Shown piece after piece: positions 18,001 to 24,992 of a stretch of DNA of 64,000 nucleotides. The stretch lies in NCBI GenBank assembly GCA_020444515.1, contig JAHLKX010000007.1, positions 124,001-188,000 of the forward strand, in the 5' to 3' direction. Position 1 is the stretch's first letter. Each line of letters opens with the position of its first letter. The notes beneath the pieces are model-generated. The model saw nothing but the letters and a program-made list of their open reading frames with translations, did no database searches and was not told the origin of the DNA. The position numbers were made by a program, and so were the translations under genes. This stretch comes from Bacteroidota bacterium (lineage in GTDB: Bacteria > Bacteroidota > Bacteroidia > Bacteroidales > JAADJA01).

Positions 18001-18719
18001 CTGATGTTGCAGGCAATGGTAGCACGAAAGCAGCATGGCTCAATTTTTACGATTACATAGTTCCTCCCGGGCAACGCGATCGCATGATCACGCCTGTTTT
18101 GGATCTCAGCCTTTACACCGATGCCTATTTGATGTTTGATTATGCTTATGCCAAACGTCATACCAATATCACGGATAGCCTGATTGTGAAAATATCAGAT
18201 GATTGTGGTGAATCCTGGACAAGGATTTTCGAAGGAGGCGAAGATGGTGACGGTAGTTTTGCTACCCATGAGCTTATGGTCGATCCTTTTTACCCGGAAA
18301 TAAGCGGTGATTGGTGCGGAAGTGGTTGGGGCGCTGAATGTGTGTTTCTGGATCTTACCAACTGGGCTGGACAAGGAAACATCCAGGTAATGTTTGAAAC
18401 TTACAACTACTTCGGTAACAACCTGTTTGTTGATAATGTTGACATCAGTACTTTTACGGGTATCGCCGATCATATCAAGGATGCCAACGTCAGGATTTTC
18501 CCGAATCCTACTACCGGGAATGTCAATATTGTTATTCCCAATAAGTTGGGACATGTTGATGTTTCCATTATTAATCCACAGGGAGCAATTGTAGAATATT
18601 TTGATATTGCAGAGTCTGGCATCGTTACCACCAACCTGAGCAAGCATGGTAAAGGCATATATTTTATTCGTGTAACAGGAGATTCAGGTACTCAAACAGG
18701 AAAAGTTGTAGTACATTGA
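15072..18719 (+). CDS. T9SS-secreted Asp-box (sortilin/BNR-like) propeller protein with PKD domains
   Basis: A 1215-residue secreted protein with a signal peptide (1-24). Residues about 110-740 carry many Asp-box repeats (FRSTDGGETW, YKTTDGGANW, YKSTDNGETW, FKSEDGGVTW) interleaved with HPTDPDIVYIGAP-type strands, as in VPS10/sortilin-type beta-propellers. Two PKD domains follow (about 770-855 and 860-945; WEWTFEGGTP and WEWSFDPGT), then a jelly-roll/MAM-like module (about 950-1125; DDFESG, DCGESWTRIF, VMFETYN). The C-terminus is a type A T9SS sorting domain (IFPNPTTGNVNI ... KGIYFIRV), implying export and cell-surface attachment or release. No catalytic acids are obvious, so a binding or glycan-interacting role is as likely as hydrolysis. 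A strong terminator follows. Confidence 0.87.
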   Translation: MIKQKLFTFILIGFLAGVYTPTQGQNTTSAKDYSQYPYWIEMMQDQSVNFYEVQEAFEAYWENREITKGSGWKPFKRWEWWQERHIYPNGTRHEADKIFNAYMGYIQKNPQAKSSNGEWTNLGPIFVPSKGYEGLGRINAIAFHPTDPDIVYIGAPAGGCWIYDGTTGGWSSTTDGLPSLGVSAIVVDWSNPDKIYIGTGDRDAGDALGLGVFRSTDGGETWEVWNNGMGNRTVGRMIQHPVNPDILYAATAGGIYKTTDGGANWVYKANGGTKEIVFKPNDPSTLYAGGNGKFYKSTDNGETWVQITNGIEAGSRSVIAVTPANPEVVYCLLSNGDSYKGIWKSTNSGESFTMMSNSPNIMSWGCNGGDGGQAWYDLDVAVDPNDEDVIFAGGVNCFKSEDGGVTWDISSHWWGDCNVPAVHADLHVLEYNPLNDRLYAGNDGGIYFTANGGSSWPEITDGLPISQVYRIGQSATNVDKVINGYQDNGSSTYFGNNVWMTTGGGDGMECAIDYTNDQITYHTIYYGDIYRKYNNGSQHQVAGQGVHGMTESGGWVTPFCLHEGDPNIMFVGMKNIWRAEGVTTNSFTWKVITEGGGGDIDVVEHAPADHNLFYYARNQQLYRSDNVMDDQPEWINLSGFIPGTGNVLDIESHPFDPDVVYASRSGKVFVSQNRGMNWEDITGSLPDININSIAFYLNSMDGIYVGSDAGVYYRDAHMDDWVMFSNGLPIDASINEIEIYHNPENPEEDVIRAGTYGRGLWSSPVWHDAPVAAFEAEETNIPVGCPVDFYDLSSGVPTSWEWTFEGGTPAVSTDKNPEGIVYTTEGTFSVTLTVSNAEGTDTETINGYMEISETAVPDVYFIASDSITCSETAILFTDMSSNCPTGWEWSFDPGTVSFINGTNQNSQNPEVEFVNTGAYTVSLTVTNNAGNNSLVKEDYINIGGISIPFGDDFESGSLTSKSWNIENPDFDKTWGVTDVAGNGSTKAAWLNFYDYIVPPGQRDRMITPVLDLSLYTDAYLMFDYAYAKRHTNITDSLIVKISDDCGESWTRIFEGGEDGDGSFATHELMVDPFYPEISGDWCGSGWGAECVFLDLTNWAGQGNIQVMFETYNYFGNNLFVDNVDISTFTGIADHIKDANVRIFPNPTTGNVNIVIPNKLGHVDVSIINPQGAIVEYFDIAESGIVTTNLSKHGKGIYFIRVTGDSGTQTGKVVVH

Positions 18720-18737
18720 GAAGTTAAATTTATTCAG

Positions 18738-18775
18738 AAAAACCGGCAACCATGAATTTGTTTGCCGGTTTTTTT
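18738..18775 (+). terminator. Rho-independent terminator after the 15072 gene
   Basis: AACCGGCAA at 18741-18749 pairs with TTGCCGGTT at 18762-18770. The stem is extended by flanking A/T pairs and followed by a T run to 18775. It lies 20 bp after the stop codon. Confidence 0.9.
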
Positions 18776-18869
18776 CAAGTTGCCTTTACATGCTGTATGT
18801 TTTTTTATGTTTAGGGAACTCACAAATCGACCAATGGTGTTTCAAAGTCACTTTGTTGGTAAAAATCGC

Positions 18870-18877
18870 TACTTTTG
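18870..18877 (+). promoter_or_regulatory. -7 promoter box for the DUF4266/DUF3570 cluster
   Basis: TACTTTTG matches TAnnTTTG and lies 15 bp before the DUF4266 start codon. No -33 box is visible at standard spacing. Confidence 0.45.
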
Positions 18878-18892
18878 AAAAAATGAACGGAT

Positions 18893-19114
18893 ATGCGCTT
18901 CCGCCTGTTTTTTATATTCATCTTATTAGTCGGATTCTTTTTCTTAACCGGATGTACAGCTGTCAAGCCCTGGCAACAGGTCTATTTGAACGATCCTGAG
19001 ATGCAATTGAGTAGCAGTTCGGGAGGCGTGTTTGAAGATTATGTGCATGCCATCCGTACGGGATCAACGGTCGCTGGAAGTAAAAAGTCGACCGGTGGAT
19101 GCGGTTGTAATTGA
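18893..19114 (+). CDS. DUF4266 lipoprotein
   Basis: A 73-residue exported lipoprotein. Residues 1-20 are a hydrophobic signal ending in the lipobox LTGC (Cys21). The mature part holds the family signature VKPWQQVYLNDPEM and ends in a glycine-rich tail with two cysteines (GGCGCN). DUF4266 proteins usually sit beside DUF3570 proteins, as here: the DUF3570 start codon lies 8 bp after this stop. The conserved CGC tail suggests metal, thiol or cofactor chemistry at the outer membrane, but the function is not established. In other genomes an ApbE flavin transferase or a thioredoxin is often nearby; neither is present here. Confidence 0.82.
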   Translation: MRFRLFFIFILLVGFFFLTGCTAVKPWQQVYLNDPEMQLSSSSGGVFEDYVHAIRTGSTVAGSKKSTGGCGCN

Positions 19115-19122
19115 TTGGGGTC

Positions 19123-20343
19123 ATGAAGAAATGCTACCTGATTCTGGGAATGATCGTTGTGGCCCTGTATGGAAAACCACAAGCACCAGATTCCACCTAC
19201 AACAAGCGGGTAATACCGAAAACGGAAATCGAAATCCTCTATTCAATGTATGGTCAGCAGGGAGATCATTCAGCCATTACCGGTGGTAAAGGTACCGAAC
19301 AACTTACCATTTATGCCCCTGGCTTCGAGCTTACCTTTAGCGGTTCCAGAAGCAGTTTTTCCATTGATGCCGGAACGGATGTCATAAGCTCAGCTTCCAC
19401 CGACCGAATTGATGATGTGATTTCATCTGCTTCAAGAGTTGACATGCGCACCCATGCCGATGTACAATATTCAAGGCGAAGCCGAAAGGAAGAAATGGAA
19501 TTCAGTATTGGAACAGGGTTTTCACTTGAATCCGATTATCTTTCCTTTCCCGTTAGAATCGCCTTCGCTTATACGGAACCCGATAATATGCGGCAGGTTC
19601 AAATCGCATTTTCGGCCTTTTTCGACGACTTAAGATGGGGCCGGTTGAATCCGGATTATCGTCGACCGGTAACCTTGATTTATCCTGCTGAACTGAGATA
19701 TAAGGAATGGTTTGATATCTATCGACGATACTCCTATAATTTAAAAACCGGTTTTGTTCAGGTTATTAATCAGCGATTGCGGATTGGTATATATCCTGAA
19801 GTAATTCTGCAAAAGGGTTTACTTTCCACACCCTTTCACCGGGTTTTTTTTACCAATGATTCCCTGAGAGTTGAAAACCTTCCTGAAAAACGGGTTAGGG
19901 TGCCATTGGGTCTGAAAGTGAATTATTTTGCCGGAAGCCGTACCATTTTAAAAGGCGGATATACGTTTTACCATGATGATTTTGGGATCAATGCCCATAA
20001 CCTCGAACTGGAATCAGCCATAAAAATTACCCCATTATTAACGATTTCGCCATTTGTAAATTTATATACCCAAACCGGATCCATCTATTTTCTTCCCTAT
20101 GCACAACATGATTCGGAAGATCAGTTTTACACTTCCGATTATGATTTGTCGGCTTTCAATTCGGTAAAAGCAGGAATCGGCATACGTTGGGCTCCATTTG
20201 CTTATTGGTCGGCAAGAAATATTTTTGATGAAGTGCAACTCCGATATGCCTACTTCACTCGCTCCGAAGGATTAGCGGCTCATATGTTGTCGGCCTCTTT
20301 TAGGTTTAGTCGGGAAAAAGGGGAAAACGCATACAAAAAATAA
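19123..20343 (+). CDS. DUF3570 outer-membrane protein
   Basis: The start is set at ATG 19123 (MKKCYLILGMIVVAL), giving 406 residues; a TTG at 19111 is in frame but would extend the signal peptide needlessly. After the signal peptide, the protein has the DUF3570 N-terminal pattern (SMYGQQGDHSAITGGKGTEQ, YAPGFELTFSG, DAGTDVISSASTDRIDDVIS) followed by alternating beta strands consistent with an outer-membrane barrel, ending MLSASFRFSREKG. It is encoded directly after its usual partner, the DUF4266 lipoprotein, and 3 bp before a small helical protein. Substrate and role are unknown. Confidence 0.83.
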   Translation: MKKCYLILGMIVVALYGKPQAPDSTYNKRVIPKTEIEILYSMYGQQGDHSAITGGKGTEQLTIYAPGFELTFSGSRSSFSIDAGTDVISSASTDRIDDVISSASRVDMRTHADVQYSRRSRKEEMEFSIGTGFSLESDYLSFPVRIAFAYTEPDNMRQVQIAFSAFFDDLRWGRLNPDYRRPVTLIYPAELRYKEWFDIYRRYSYNLKTGFVQVINQRLRIGIYPEVILQKGLLSTPFHRVFFTNDSLRVENLPEKRVRVPLGLKVNYFAGSRTILKGGYTFYHDDFGINAHNLELESAIKITPLLTISPFVNLYTQTGSIYFLPYAQHDSEDQFYTSDYDLSAFNSVKAGIGIRWAPFAYWSARNIFDEVQLRYAYFTRSEGLAAHMLSASFRFSREKGENAYKK

Positions 20344-20346
20344 GCA

Positions 20347-20757
20347 ATGGAACAAAGGGACTATATTTTGCGTGAAATTGAAAAGATTGGAGCGATGATC
20401 GCCGGTTTGATCGGTAAGATGATACCGTTAAAAGAGAAGGGGTTTTTGGAAGAAGATGAATGGATTGATCTGGGCAGAACGATCGAAGAAGATTTAAATA
20501 TTAACCTGGATCGTTTGTTATCGACTCCCAGCCATCAATTTGATCAATTGTTGACAAGGGATCTTGGCTTCGATGCGAGCAACATAGAATTGCTGGCCGA
20601 CCTGCTAGCAGATATTGCAGAGATTCATAATCAGGATAAATTATTGCTCAAGGAAACGGCCATTGATTTGTACGAAATGGCCAATCGAAATTCCAAAATA
20701 TTTTCATTGGAACGTGCCGCTAAAATAAATCGGTTAAAAACTGTGAAACCGAAATGA
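20347..20757 (+). CDS. Hypothetical helical cytoplasmic protein
   Basis: A 136-residue protein starting MEQRDYILREIEKIGAMIAG, 3 bp after the DUF3570 stop and so almost certainly cotranscribed. It is predicted all-helical, acidic in the middle (EEDEWIDLGRTIEEDLN) and basic at the end (RAAKINRLKTVKPK). It has no signal peptide, membrane segment or cysteines. Its N-terminus resembles small DUF6483-like proteins, but I do not recognise it confidently. The C-terminal half (about 85-120) could form a single TPR-like pair of helices. Its place in the operon suggests a role linked to the DUF4266/DUF3570 pair. Confidence 0.6.
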   Translation: MEQRDYILREIEKIGAMIAGLIGKMIPLKEKGFLEEDEWIDLGRTIEEDLNINLDRLLSTPSHQFDQLLTRDLGFDASNIELLADLLADIAEIHNQDKLLLKETAIDLYEMANRNSKIFSLERAAKINRLKTVKPK

Positions 20758-20966
20758 GGCTAATTTCTGTTTTGGGAGTGCAACAGGTTGCCGGAAACCT
20801 GAATAATTGAATAAAAACTGGATGAATATGCTCACCGGATCAACCATGACCATTGACAATGCAATGGACCTGTCATACTATGAATATGGTGTTTTTCAAT
20901 TAGTGGGGTCGGAATAATATTATTTAATCAATTCCGGTAAAAGAGAGATGATATATTTCAGGACAT

Positions 20967-21005
20967 AAAAAAATCCCGCCCCAAACATGTTCAGGGCGGG
21001 ATTTT
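20967..21005 (-). terminator. Bidirectional terminator between the DUF3570 cluster and csp
   Basis: AAAATCCCGCCC (20970-20981) pairs perfectly with GGGCGGGATTTT (20994-21005) around a 12-nt loop. A run of seven A on the left becomes a T tract on the minus strand, so it ends the cold-shock operon; the plus-strand T run is shorter. The gap before it (20758-20966) shows nothing supportable beyond a 32-codon frame at 20822. Confidence 0.9.
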
Positions 21006-21041
21006 GAATTCCTTAAAAGGACAATGATGTGCCCTTGAGGA

Positions 21042-21242
21042 TTAGAAGGATGGTTTTACATTAAAGGCAACAACGCCTTTATCGCCGGTCTTTGTTTCAT
21101 ATTCAACTTCCTGGCCTGTTTCCAATTCTGTATAAGCATTGGAAAGACCCGAACGATGAAAGAAGATATCACGGCCCTCTTCTGTAGCAATAAAACCAAA
21201 TCCCTTGGTTGTATCGTAGAATTTAACTTTGCCTGTTTTCAT
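21042..21242 (-). CDS. Cold-shock protein (CspA family)
   Basis: A 66-residue single cold-shock domain. RNP1 is KGFGFI (residues 13-18) and RNP2 is DIFFHRS (25-31), with the GQEVEYET strand and a VVAFNVKP end typical of the family. These proteins bind single-stranded RNA/DNA and melt secondary structure in mRNA, often in the cold. The gene follows the RRM-protein gene by 17 bp and ends at a strong terminator, so the two nucleic-acid chaperones form one operon behind a long structured leader. Confidence 0.95.
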   Translation of the reverse strand: MKTGKVKFYDTTKGFGFIATEEGRDIFFHRSGLSNAYTELETGQEVEYETKTGDKGVVAFNVKPSF

Positions 21243-21259
21243 AGCAATACGTGTGATAA

Positions 21260-21523
21260 TTAGTAACGACGGTTGTTTTCCCGTTTTTCGCGGGCAACAC
21301 TAACCGAAATATTCCGGTTATCGATAGATTTGCCGTTAAGTCCTTCAATGGCATTTTCCGCATCGGAATCATTGTCCATTTCAACAAAAGCAAAACCTTT
21401 GCTTCTGCCTGTAAATTTGTCTGTAATGATTTTAACAGATGAAACGCTTCCGTATTCTTCGAAAGCATCCCTGAGCTCATTTTCATCAACCTTAAAGCTA
21501 AGGTTGCCTACATAAATGTTCAT
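21260..21523 (-). CDS. RNA-recognition-motif (RRM) RNA-binding protein
   Basis: An 87-residue single RRM domain: RNP2 IYVGNL (residues 3-8) and RNP1 KGFAFVEM (42-49), both with the aromatic residues that stack on RNA, and a short basic tail (REKRENNRRY). Bacterial RRM proteins of this length are post-transcriptional regulators or RNA chaperones and are common in Bacteroidota and cyanobacteria, where some are cold-induced. Its partner here is a CspA-type protein 17 bp downstream. The -7 box lies about 210 bp upstream, giving a leader of about 200 nt with nested hairpins, a layout expected for autoregulation or temperature control. Confidence 0.95.
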   Translation of the reverse strand: MNIYVGNLSFKVDENELRDAFEEYGSVSSVKIITDKFTGRSKGFAFVEMDNDSDAENAIEGLNGKSIDNRNISVSVAREKRENNRRY

Positions 21524-21548
21524 GTTTTAAGTATTAATTATTAATCCT

Positions 21549-21618
21549 GATTTACCTGCCGGATCTGATTTGCAAACAATTTTTTAAATTGCAAATAAAC
21601 CCTTAAGGAAGGTAAATC
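21549..21618 (-). promoter_or_regulatory. Structured leader of the RRM-csp mRNA
   Basis: A 9-bp stem, GATTTACCT (21549-21557) with AGGTAAATC (21610-21618), encloses two mutually exclusive inner stems. They are ATTTGCAA/TTGCAAAT (21568-21575 with 21589-21596) and CAATTT/AAATTG (21577-21582 with 21586-21591), which share 21589-21591. The element lies in the roughly 200-nt leader, 26 bp before the start codon. Confidence 0.5.
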
Positions 21619-21731
21619 TTTAGTTATCATTGATTTTAAACATCCTGTCGGAATTTAAACGGAAGGCCTGATACTTAGAAAAGTTTGGGGAGCTTCTGGT
21701 TAAATCGGTGCATTTTGTTCTAAATCGGTGG

Positions 21732-21739
21732 CAAAGATA
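21732..21739 (-). promoter_or_regulatory. -7 promoter box of the RRM-csp operon
   Basis: On the minus strand TATCTTTG (21739-21732) is a perfect TAnnTTTG. Transcription would start near 21727, leaving about 200 nt before the RRM start codon. The stretch from here to about 21941 shows no gene. Confidence 0.6.
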
Positions 21740-21941
21740 GGTAAATTCTAAATATCAATGTGTTTTATTTTTTATTGCATGTTTTATTTCTTCACCACCG
21801 TGTCACGTAATACCTTATCGTTTTACTACATAATTGCATGACCAGTCAGGCTATTGAGAAATTTGAATTAACAGCCTATTAACAAATAAATAGCCCAAAA
21901 AAACTTATTCTCACACCCCATTAATTCAAATAATTCCAATA

Positions 21942-22484
21942 CCGCTTACTTACCATTCATATTTTAAAATAGATGAATTACTGGATCTTCAGCAGTTGCA
22001 ATCGCCTGAAGAGCGTGATGAAATGCTGTCCATCCTGATCCGCCAGGTAGATATATTGGGAACCATAACTCCGCTGGAATTTCTCTCCTTCAGGAATTAT
22101 CTGGAAAGGGCGATAGGATTTCAGTCCTATCAGTGGCGTGAATTTGAGTATGTTTTGGACCAGAAATAGTTAAAGCATCTGACGCGCTTTCCAAAAAATT
22201 CCTGAACAGGGAGCTAAAACTATCCACTGATGCATCTCCGGAATTGCAGGAGGTCCCCATTGACATATACCACAACCAACCGTAAATCTTGCAGTTTTGC
22301 GAATTGTAAGTCGACCTGGATGAAGGCACAGGAGTGGCGCAATCGTCTATTGAAAATGGTGGAGCGGACCGCTGGATTTGAATCAGGCACGGGAGGCTTT
22401 CCCGGTTTACCTTACCTAAATATTTTTTTATTCAAACCATTATTTCCCGATCTTTGGGAAATAAGATCAGCATTTACAAAATGA
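21942..22484 (+). pseudogene. kynA: Decayed tryptophan 2,3-dioxygenase
   Basis: Pieces of tryptophan 2,3-dioxygenase appear in order but in different frames. From 21942 one frame reads PLTYHSYFKIDELLDLQQLQ, then ERDEMLSILIRQ and directly VDILGTITPLEFLSFRNYLE and IGFQSYQWREFEYVL before a stop near 22167. About 60-70 residues of the family (the YELWFKQ-type helix region) are missing between RQ and VD. After the stop another frame has KFLNRELKLS and VPIDIYHNQP. A third frame ends the gene with QEWRNRLLKMVERTAGFESG, TGGFPGLPYL and FPDLWEIRSAF, the conserved C-terminus with the substrate-binding GTGG loop. The final TGA overlaps the ATG of the kynureninase-like gene, as in an intact kynA-kynU operon. 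There is no start codon and no continuous frame, so it cannot be functional. Confidence 0.88.
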
Positions 22485-23677
22485 AATTTACCCTGGAAGA
22501 TTTAAAAAGCCATCCCAATAAATTAGCACCATTTTATTCTGATTTCAATGTTTCAGAGCGATTGTTACTTACAGGCCATTCGCACCAGGCCTGGCCCAAT
22601 GTGGCTAAAGAAGGAATGGAAGAAGCGTGGCAGGATGCCGCAAACCTGGTAGATAATAAATGGGGAAGGGCCATGGAAATGGCGGATGAGGTGCGTCAGG
22701 GTTATGCTCATTTACTGGATGATGAGGATGGCTATATTGCTTTGGGTTCAAATACACATGAACTTATCATTCGCCTCCTTTCGGCTTTACCCTTGCGTGA
22801 AAAACCGAAATTGATCACCACTAACGGGGAGTTTCATACCATTCGCCGGCAGTTTTCAAGGCTGGCCGAAGAGGGGATTGAAGTATTGAGGGTTGATGCT
22901 TCCCCGGTGGAAGATGTAGCAGAAAAGATAATCAAAGAGATTGATGATAAAACCGCTGCGGTGTTTGTTTCTTCCGTATTTTTTGAAACCGGACTGATCA
23001 ATCCCGGCATTAAAGCCATTGCTGAAGCATGCATTTCGAAGGGCGTGGAGCTCCTGGTGGATGCATATCATTCTTTGAATGTGGTACCCTTTTCAATTAA
23101 AGATTTGGGTCTCCAGCAAGCATTTGTTACAGGAGGAGGTTACAAATATTGCCAGTTGGGCGAGGGAAATTGTTTTTTGAGATTTCCCAAAACGTTTAAA
23201 AATAAACCGGTGATAACGGGCTGGTTTAGCGAGTTCAGTTTACTGGCCGAAAAACTCAACACCCGGGTTCCCTATGGGCAGGGTGCCGACCTTTTCGCAG
23301 GCTCAACCTATGATCCTGTTAGCCACTACAGAGCAGCACATGTTTTTCGTTTTTTTATGGAGCATAATCTTACACCCGGCTTTCTTCGGGATGTAAGCCA
23401 GCATCAAACAGCCATGTTAATAAGAGAATTTGATAAACTGGATTTACCTGCAGACATCATTGCCCCCGATCGATCAGTGAGTCATTCGCAAAGAGCGGGT
23501 TTTGTTGTGTTTAAAACGCCCATGGCTTCTGAAATACATCAGTTACTGGCAGATGCAGGCGTTTTAACCGATGCCCGTGGTTCATCGCTTCGCTTTGGCC
23601 CTGCTCCTTATTTATCTGACCAACAATTGGCAGATTCTATTGAAATTTTAGGCAGGGTAGTAAAGAAAATGGATTGA
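22481..23677 (+). CDS. kynU: Kynureninase-like PLP-dependent enzyme (class V aminotransferase fold)
   Basis: The start is ATG 22481 (MKFTLEDLKSHPNKL), 398 residues, overlapping the stop of the kynA relic (ATGA); an in-frame TTG at 22454 is less likely. The fold shows GHSHQAWPNV near residue 33, YIALGSNTHELIIRLLSAL, the PLP-binding aspartate/histidine VDAYHSLNVVPF, and the Schiff-base lysine in GGGYKYCQLGEGN. These match kynureninase (kynurenine to anthranilate plus alanine) and its close relatives. The neighbouring dioxygenase relic supports this role. Because kynA is dead, the enzyme may now act on imported or 3-hydroxy-kynurenine or be on its way out, although its own frame is intact. Confidence 0.82.
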   Translation: MKFTLEDLKSHPNKLAPFYSDFNVSERLLLTGHSHQAWPNVAKEGMEEAWQDAANLVDNKWGRAMEMADEVRQGYAHLLDDEDGYIALGSNTHELIIRLLSALPLREKPKLITTNGEFHTIRRQFSRLAEEGIEVLRVDASPVEDVAEKIIKEIDDKTAAVFVSSVFFETGLINPGIKAIAEACISKGVELLVDAYHSLNVVPFSIKDLGLQQAFVTGGGYKYCQLGEGNCFLRFPKTFKNKPVITGWFSEFSLLAEKLNTRVPYGQGADLFAGSTYDPVSHYRAAHVFRFFMEHNLTPGFLRDVSQHQTAMLIREFDKLDLPADIIAPDRSVSHSQRAGFVVFKTPMASEIHQLLADAGVLTDARGSSLRFGPAPYLSDQQLADSIEILGRVVKKMD

Positions 23678-23703
23678 TCATTTATCATTTAAGTTGATAA
23701 TCT

Positions 23704-23711
23704 TACCTTTG
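23704..23711 (+). promoter_or_regulatory. -7 promoter box for the cation:proton antiporter
   Basis: TACCTTTG fits TAnnTTTG and lies 22 bp before the TTG start of the antiporter gene. Confidence 0.45.
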
Positions 23712-23733
23712 AATTCCAAAATCGGAAGTAAAC

Positions 23734-24945
23734 TTGAACATTTTCTTTCAAATAGGGGTGTTGCTTATCACAGGTATGATCCTTGGCGGTCTCGCTGAAA
23801 AATTAAGACTTCCTAAAATTTCAGGATATATCATTGCAGGCATAGTCCTTCATCCGCAGGTAACCGGATTTATCCAGCCTGGTTTTATTCGTCAAACGGA
23901 ACCCCTGATCAACATTGCACTGGCTTTTATTACATTTTCAATAGGTGGAACCTTATCATTTGAACGGATAAGAAGAACCGGTAAAGTGATCCTGACCATT
24001 ACGCTCTTTGAATCCATTTTTGCCTACCTATTTGTGTTCATTGTTATGTTGGTTACCCTCCGCATAATAAACCCACATGCAGAAAGTTGGTCAGCCCTTG
24101 TTGTGATGAGTCTTGTTTTGGGCTCTCTGGCCGCCCCAACAGATCCTTCGGCAACGCTTGCGGTTACGCAGGAATACAAAGCCAAAGGCGATGTATCTTC
24201 TGCGATATTGGGTGTGGCTGCTTTCGATGATATTATGGGAATTTTGCTCTATACATTGACCCTTTCATTTGCAGGTGTATACCTGGGTGCCGATGGTGCT
24301 GGAATGGGTAATTCTTTTATGGAACTTGGAATCGAGATTGGAGGAGCGTTGCTTACAGGCGTAATATTCGGCTTTTTATTCAACCGGATCTCACTCATTT
24401 TTAAAAAGGAAACAGAAGGCGCACTGATCGTCATCGTTCTGTCTATGATCAGCCTCTGTTACGGAACTGCCGTTTGGCTGGGATTTGATGAGTTGCTGGG
24501 GACCATGGCCATGGGAATGATAGTAGTGAATTTTCATCCACTACAACAAAGGGTATTTTCTATTATTGAGCGATATACAGATGAATTGGTGTTTGTGGTC
24601 TTTTTTACCCTTTCCGGCCTGCACCTGCAGTTTACTGCACTTTCAGGAAGCCTTGTATTTATTGCATTTTTTGTTGTAGCCAGGGCGCTTGGTAAGTACT
24701 CGGGCACAGGACTGGCCAGCAGGATGACACATGCAACGGAAAATGTGAGAAAGTATACTGCGGGCGGTTTATTTCCGCAAGGAGGGATTGTTATAGGACT
24801 GGCACTTCTTTTGGCAAAACAGGAGGAAATGGCCAACTTTTCTTCTTTTGTCATCAGCATTGTAATAGGAGCTGCCATTATTCATGAACTGATAGGACCC
24901 ATATTCGCGCGGATGTCGCTGAGTAAGGCTGGTGAGATCAAATAG
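23734..24945 (+). CDS. Cation:proton antiporter (CPA2 / Kef-NhaP-like)
   Basis: A 403-residue inner-membrane exchanger with about 12 hydrophobic segments. The start is a TTG at 23734: it yields the expected first membrane helix (MNIFFQIGVLLITGMILGGL) and the family motif AEKLRLPKISGYIIAGIVLH, while the first ATG would cut into that helix. The core motif LGSLAAPTDPSATLAV contains the conserved Asp of the ion path in the discontinuous-helix region, and GVAAFDDIMGILLYTLTLSF carries the paired aspartates of the CPA ion site. It has no C-terminal TrkA or USP domain, so it is a minimal antiporter. It probably exchanges Na+ or K+ for H+; specificity cannot be told. Confidence 0.9.
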   Translation: MNIFFQIGVLLITGMILGGLAEKLRLPKISGYIIAGIVLHPQVTGFIQPGFIRQTEPLINIALAFITFSIGGTLSFERIRRTGKVILTITLFESIFAYLFVFIVMLVTLRIINPHAESWSALVVMSLVLGSLAAPTDPSATLAVTQEYKAKGDVSSAILGVAAFDDIMGILLYTLTLSFAGVYLGADGAGMGNSFMELGIEIGGALLTGVIFGFLFNRISLIFKKETEGALIVIVLSMISLCYGTAVWLGFDELLGTMAMGMIVVNFHPLQQRVFSIIERYTDELVFVVFFTLSGLHLQFTALSGSLVFIAFFVVARALGKYSGTGLASRMTHATENVRKYTAGGLFPQGGIVIGLALLLAKQEEMANFSSFVISIVIGAAIIHELIGPIFARMSLSKAGEIK

Positions 24946-24992
24946 AATATTTTTTCAGATACCAATTAGATGAATTTGATCGTTTCTGGAAT

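Noticed and set aside
20822..20917. Thirty-two-codon frame MNMLTGSTMTIDNAMD after the helical protein gene
   Set aside because: It is too short to judge, has no family features and precedes the terminator at a distance expected for a 3' untranslated region.
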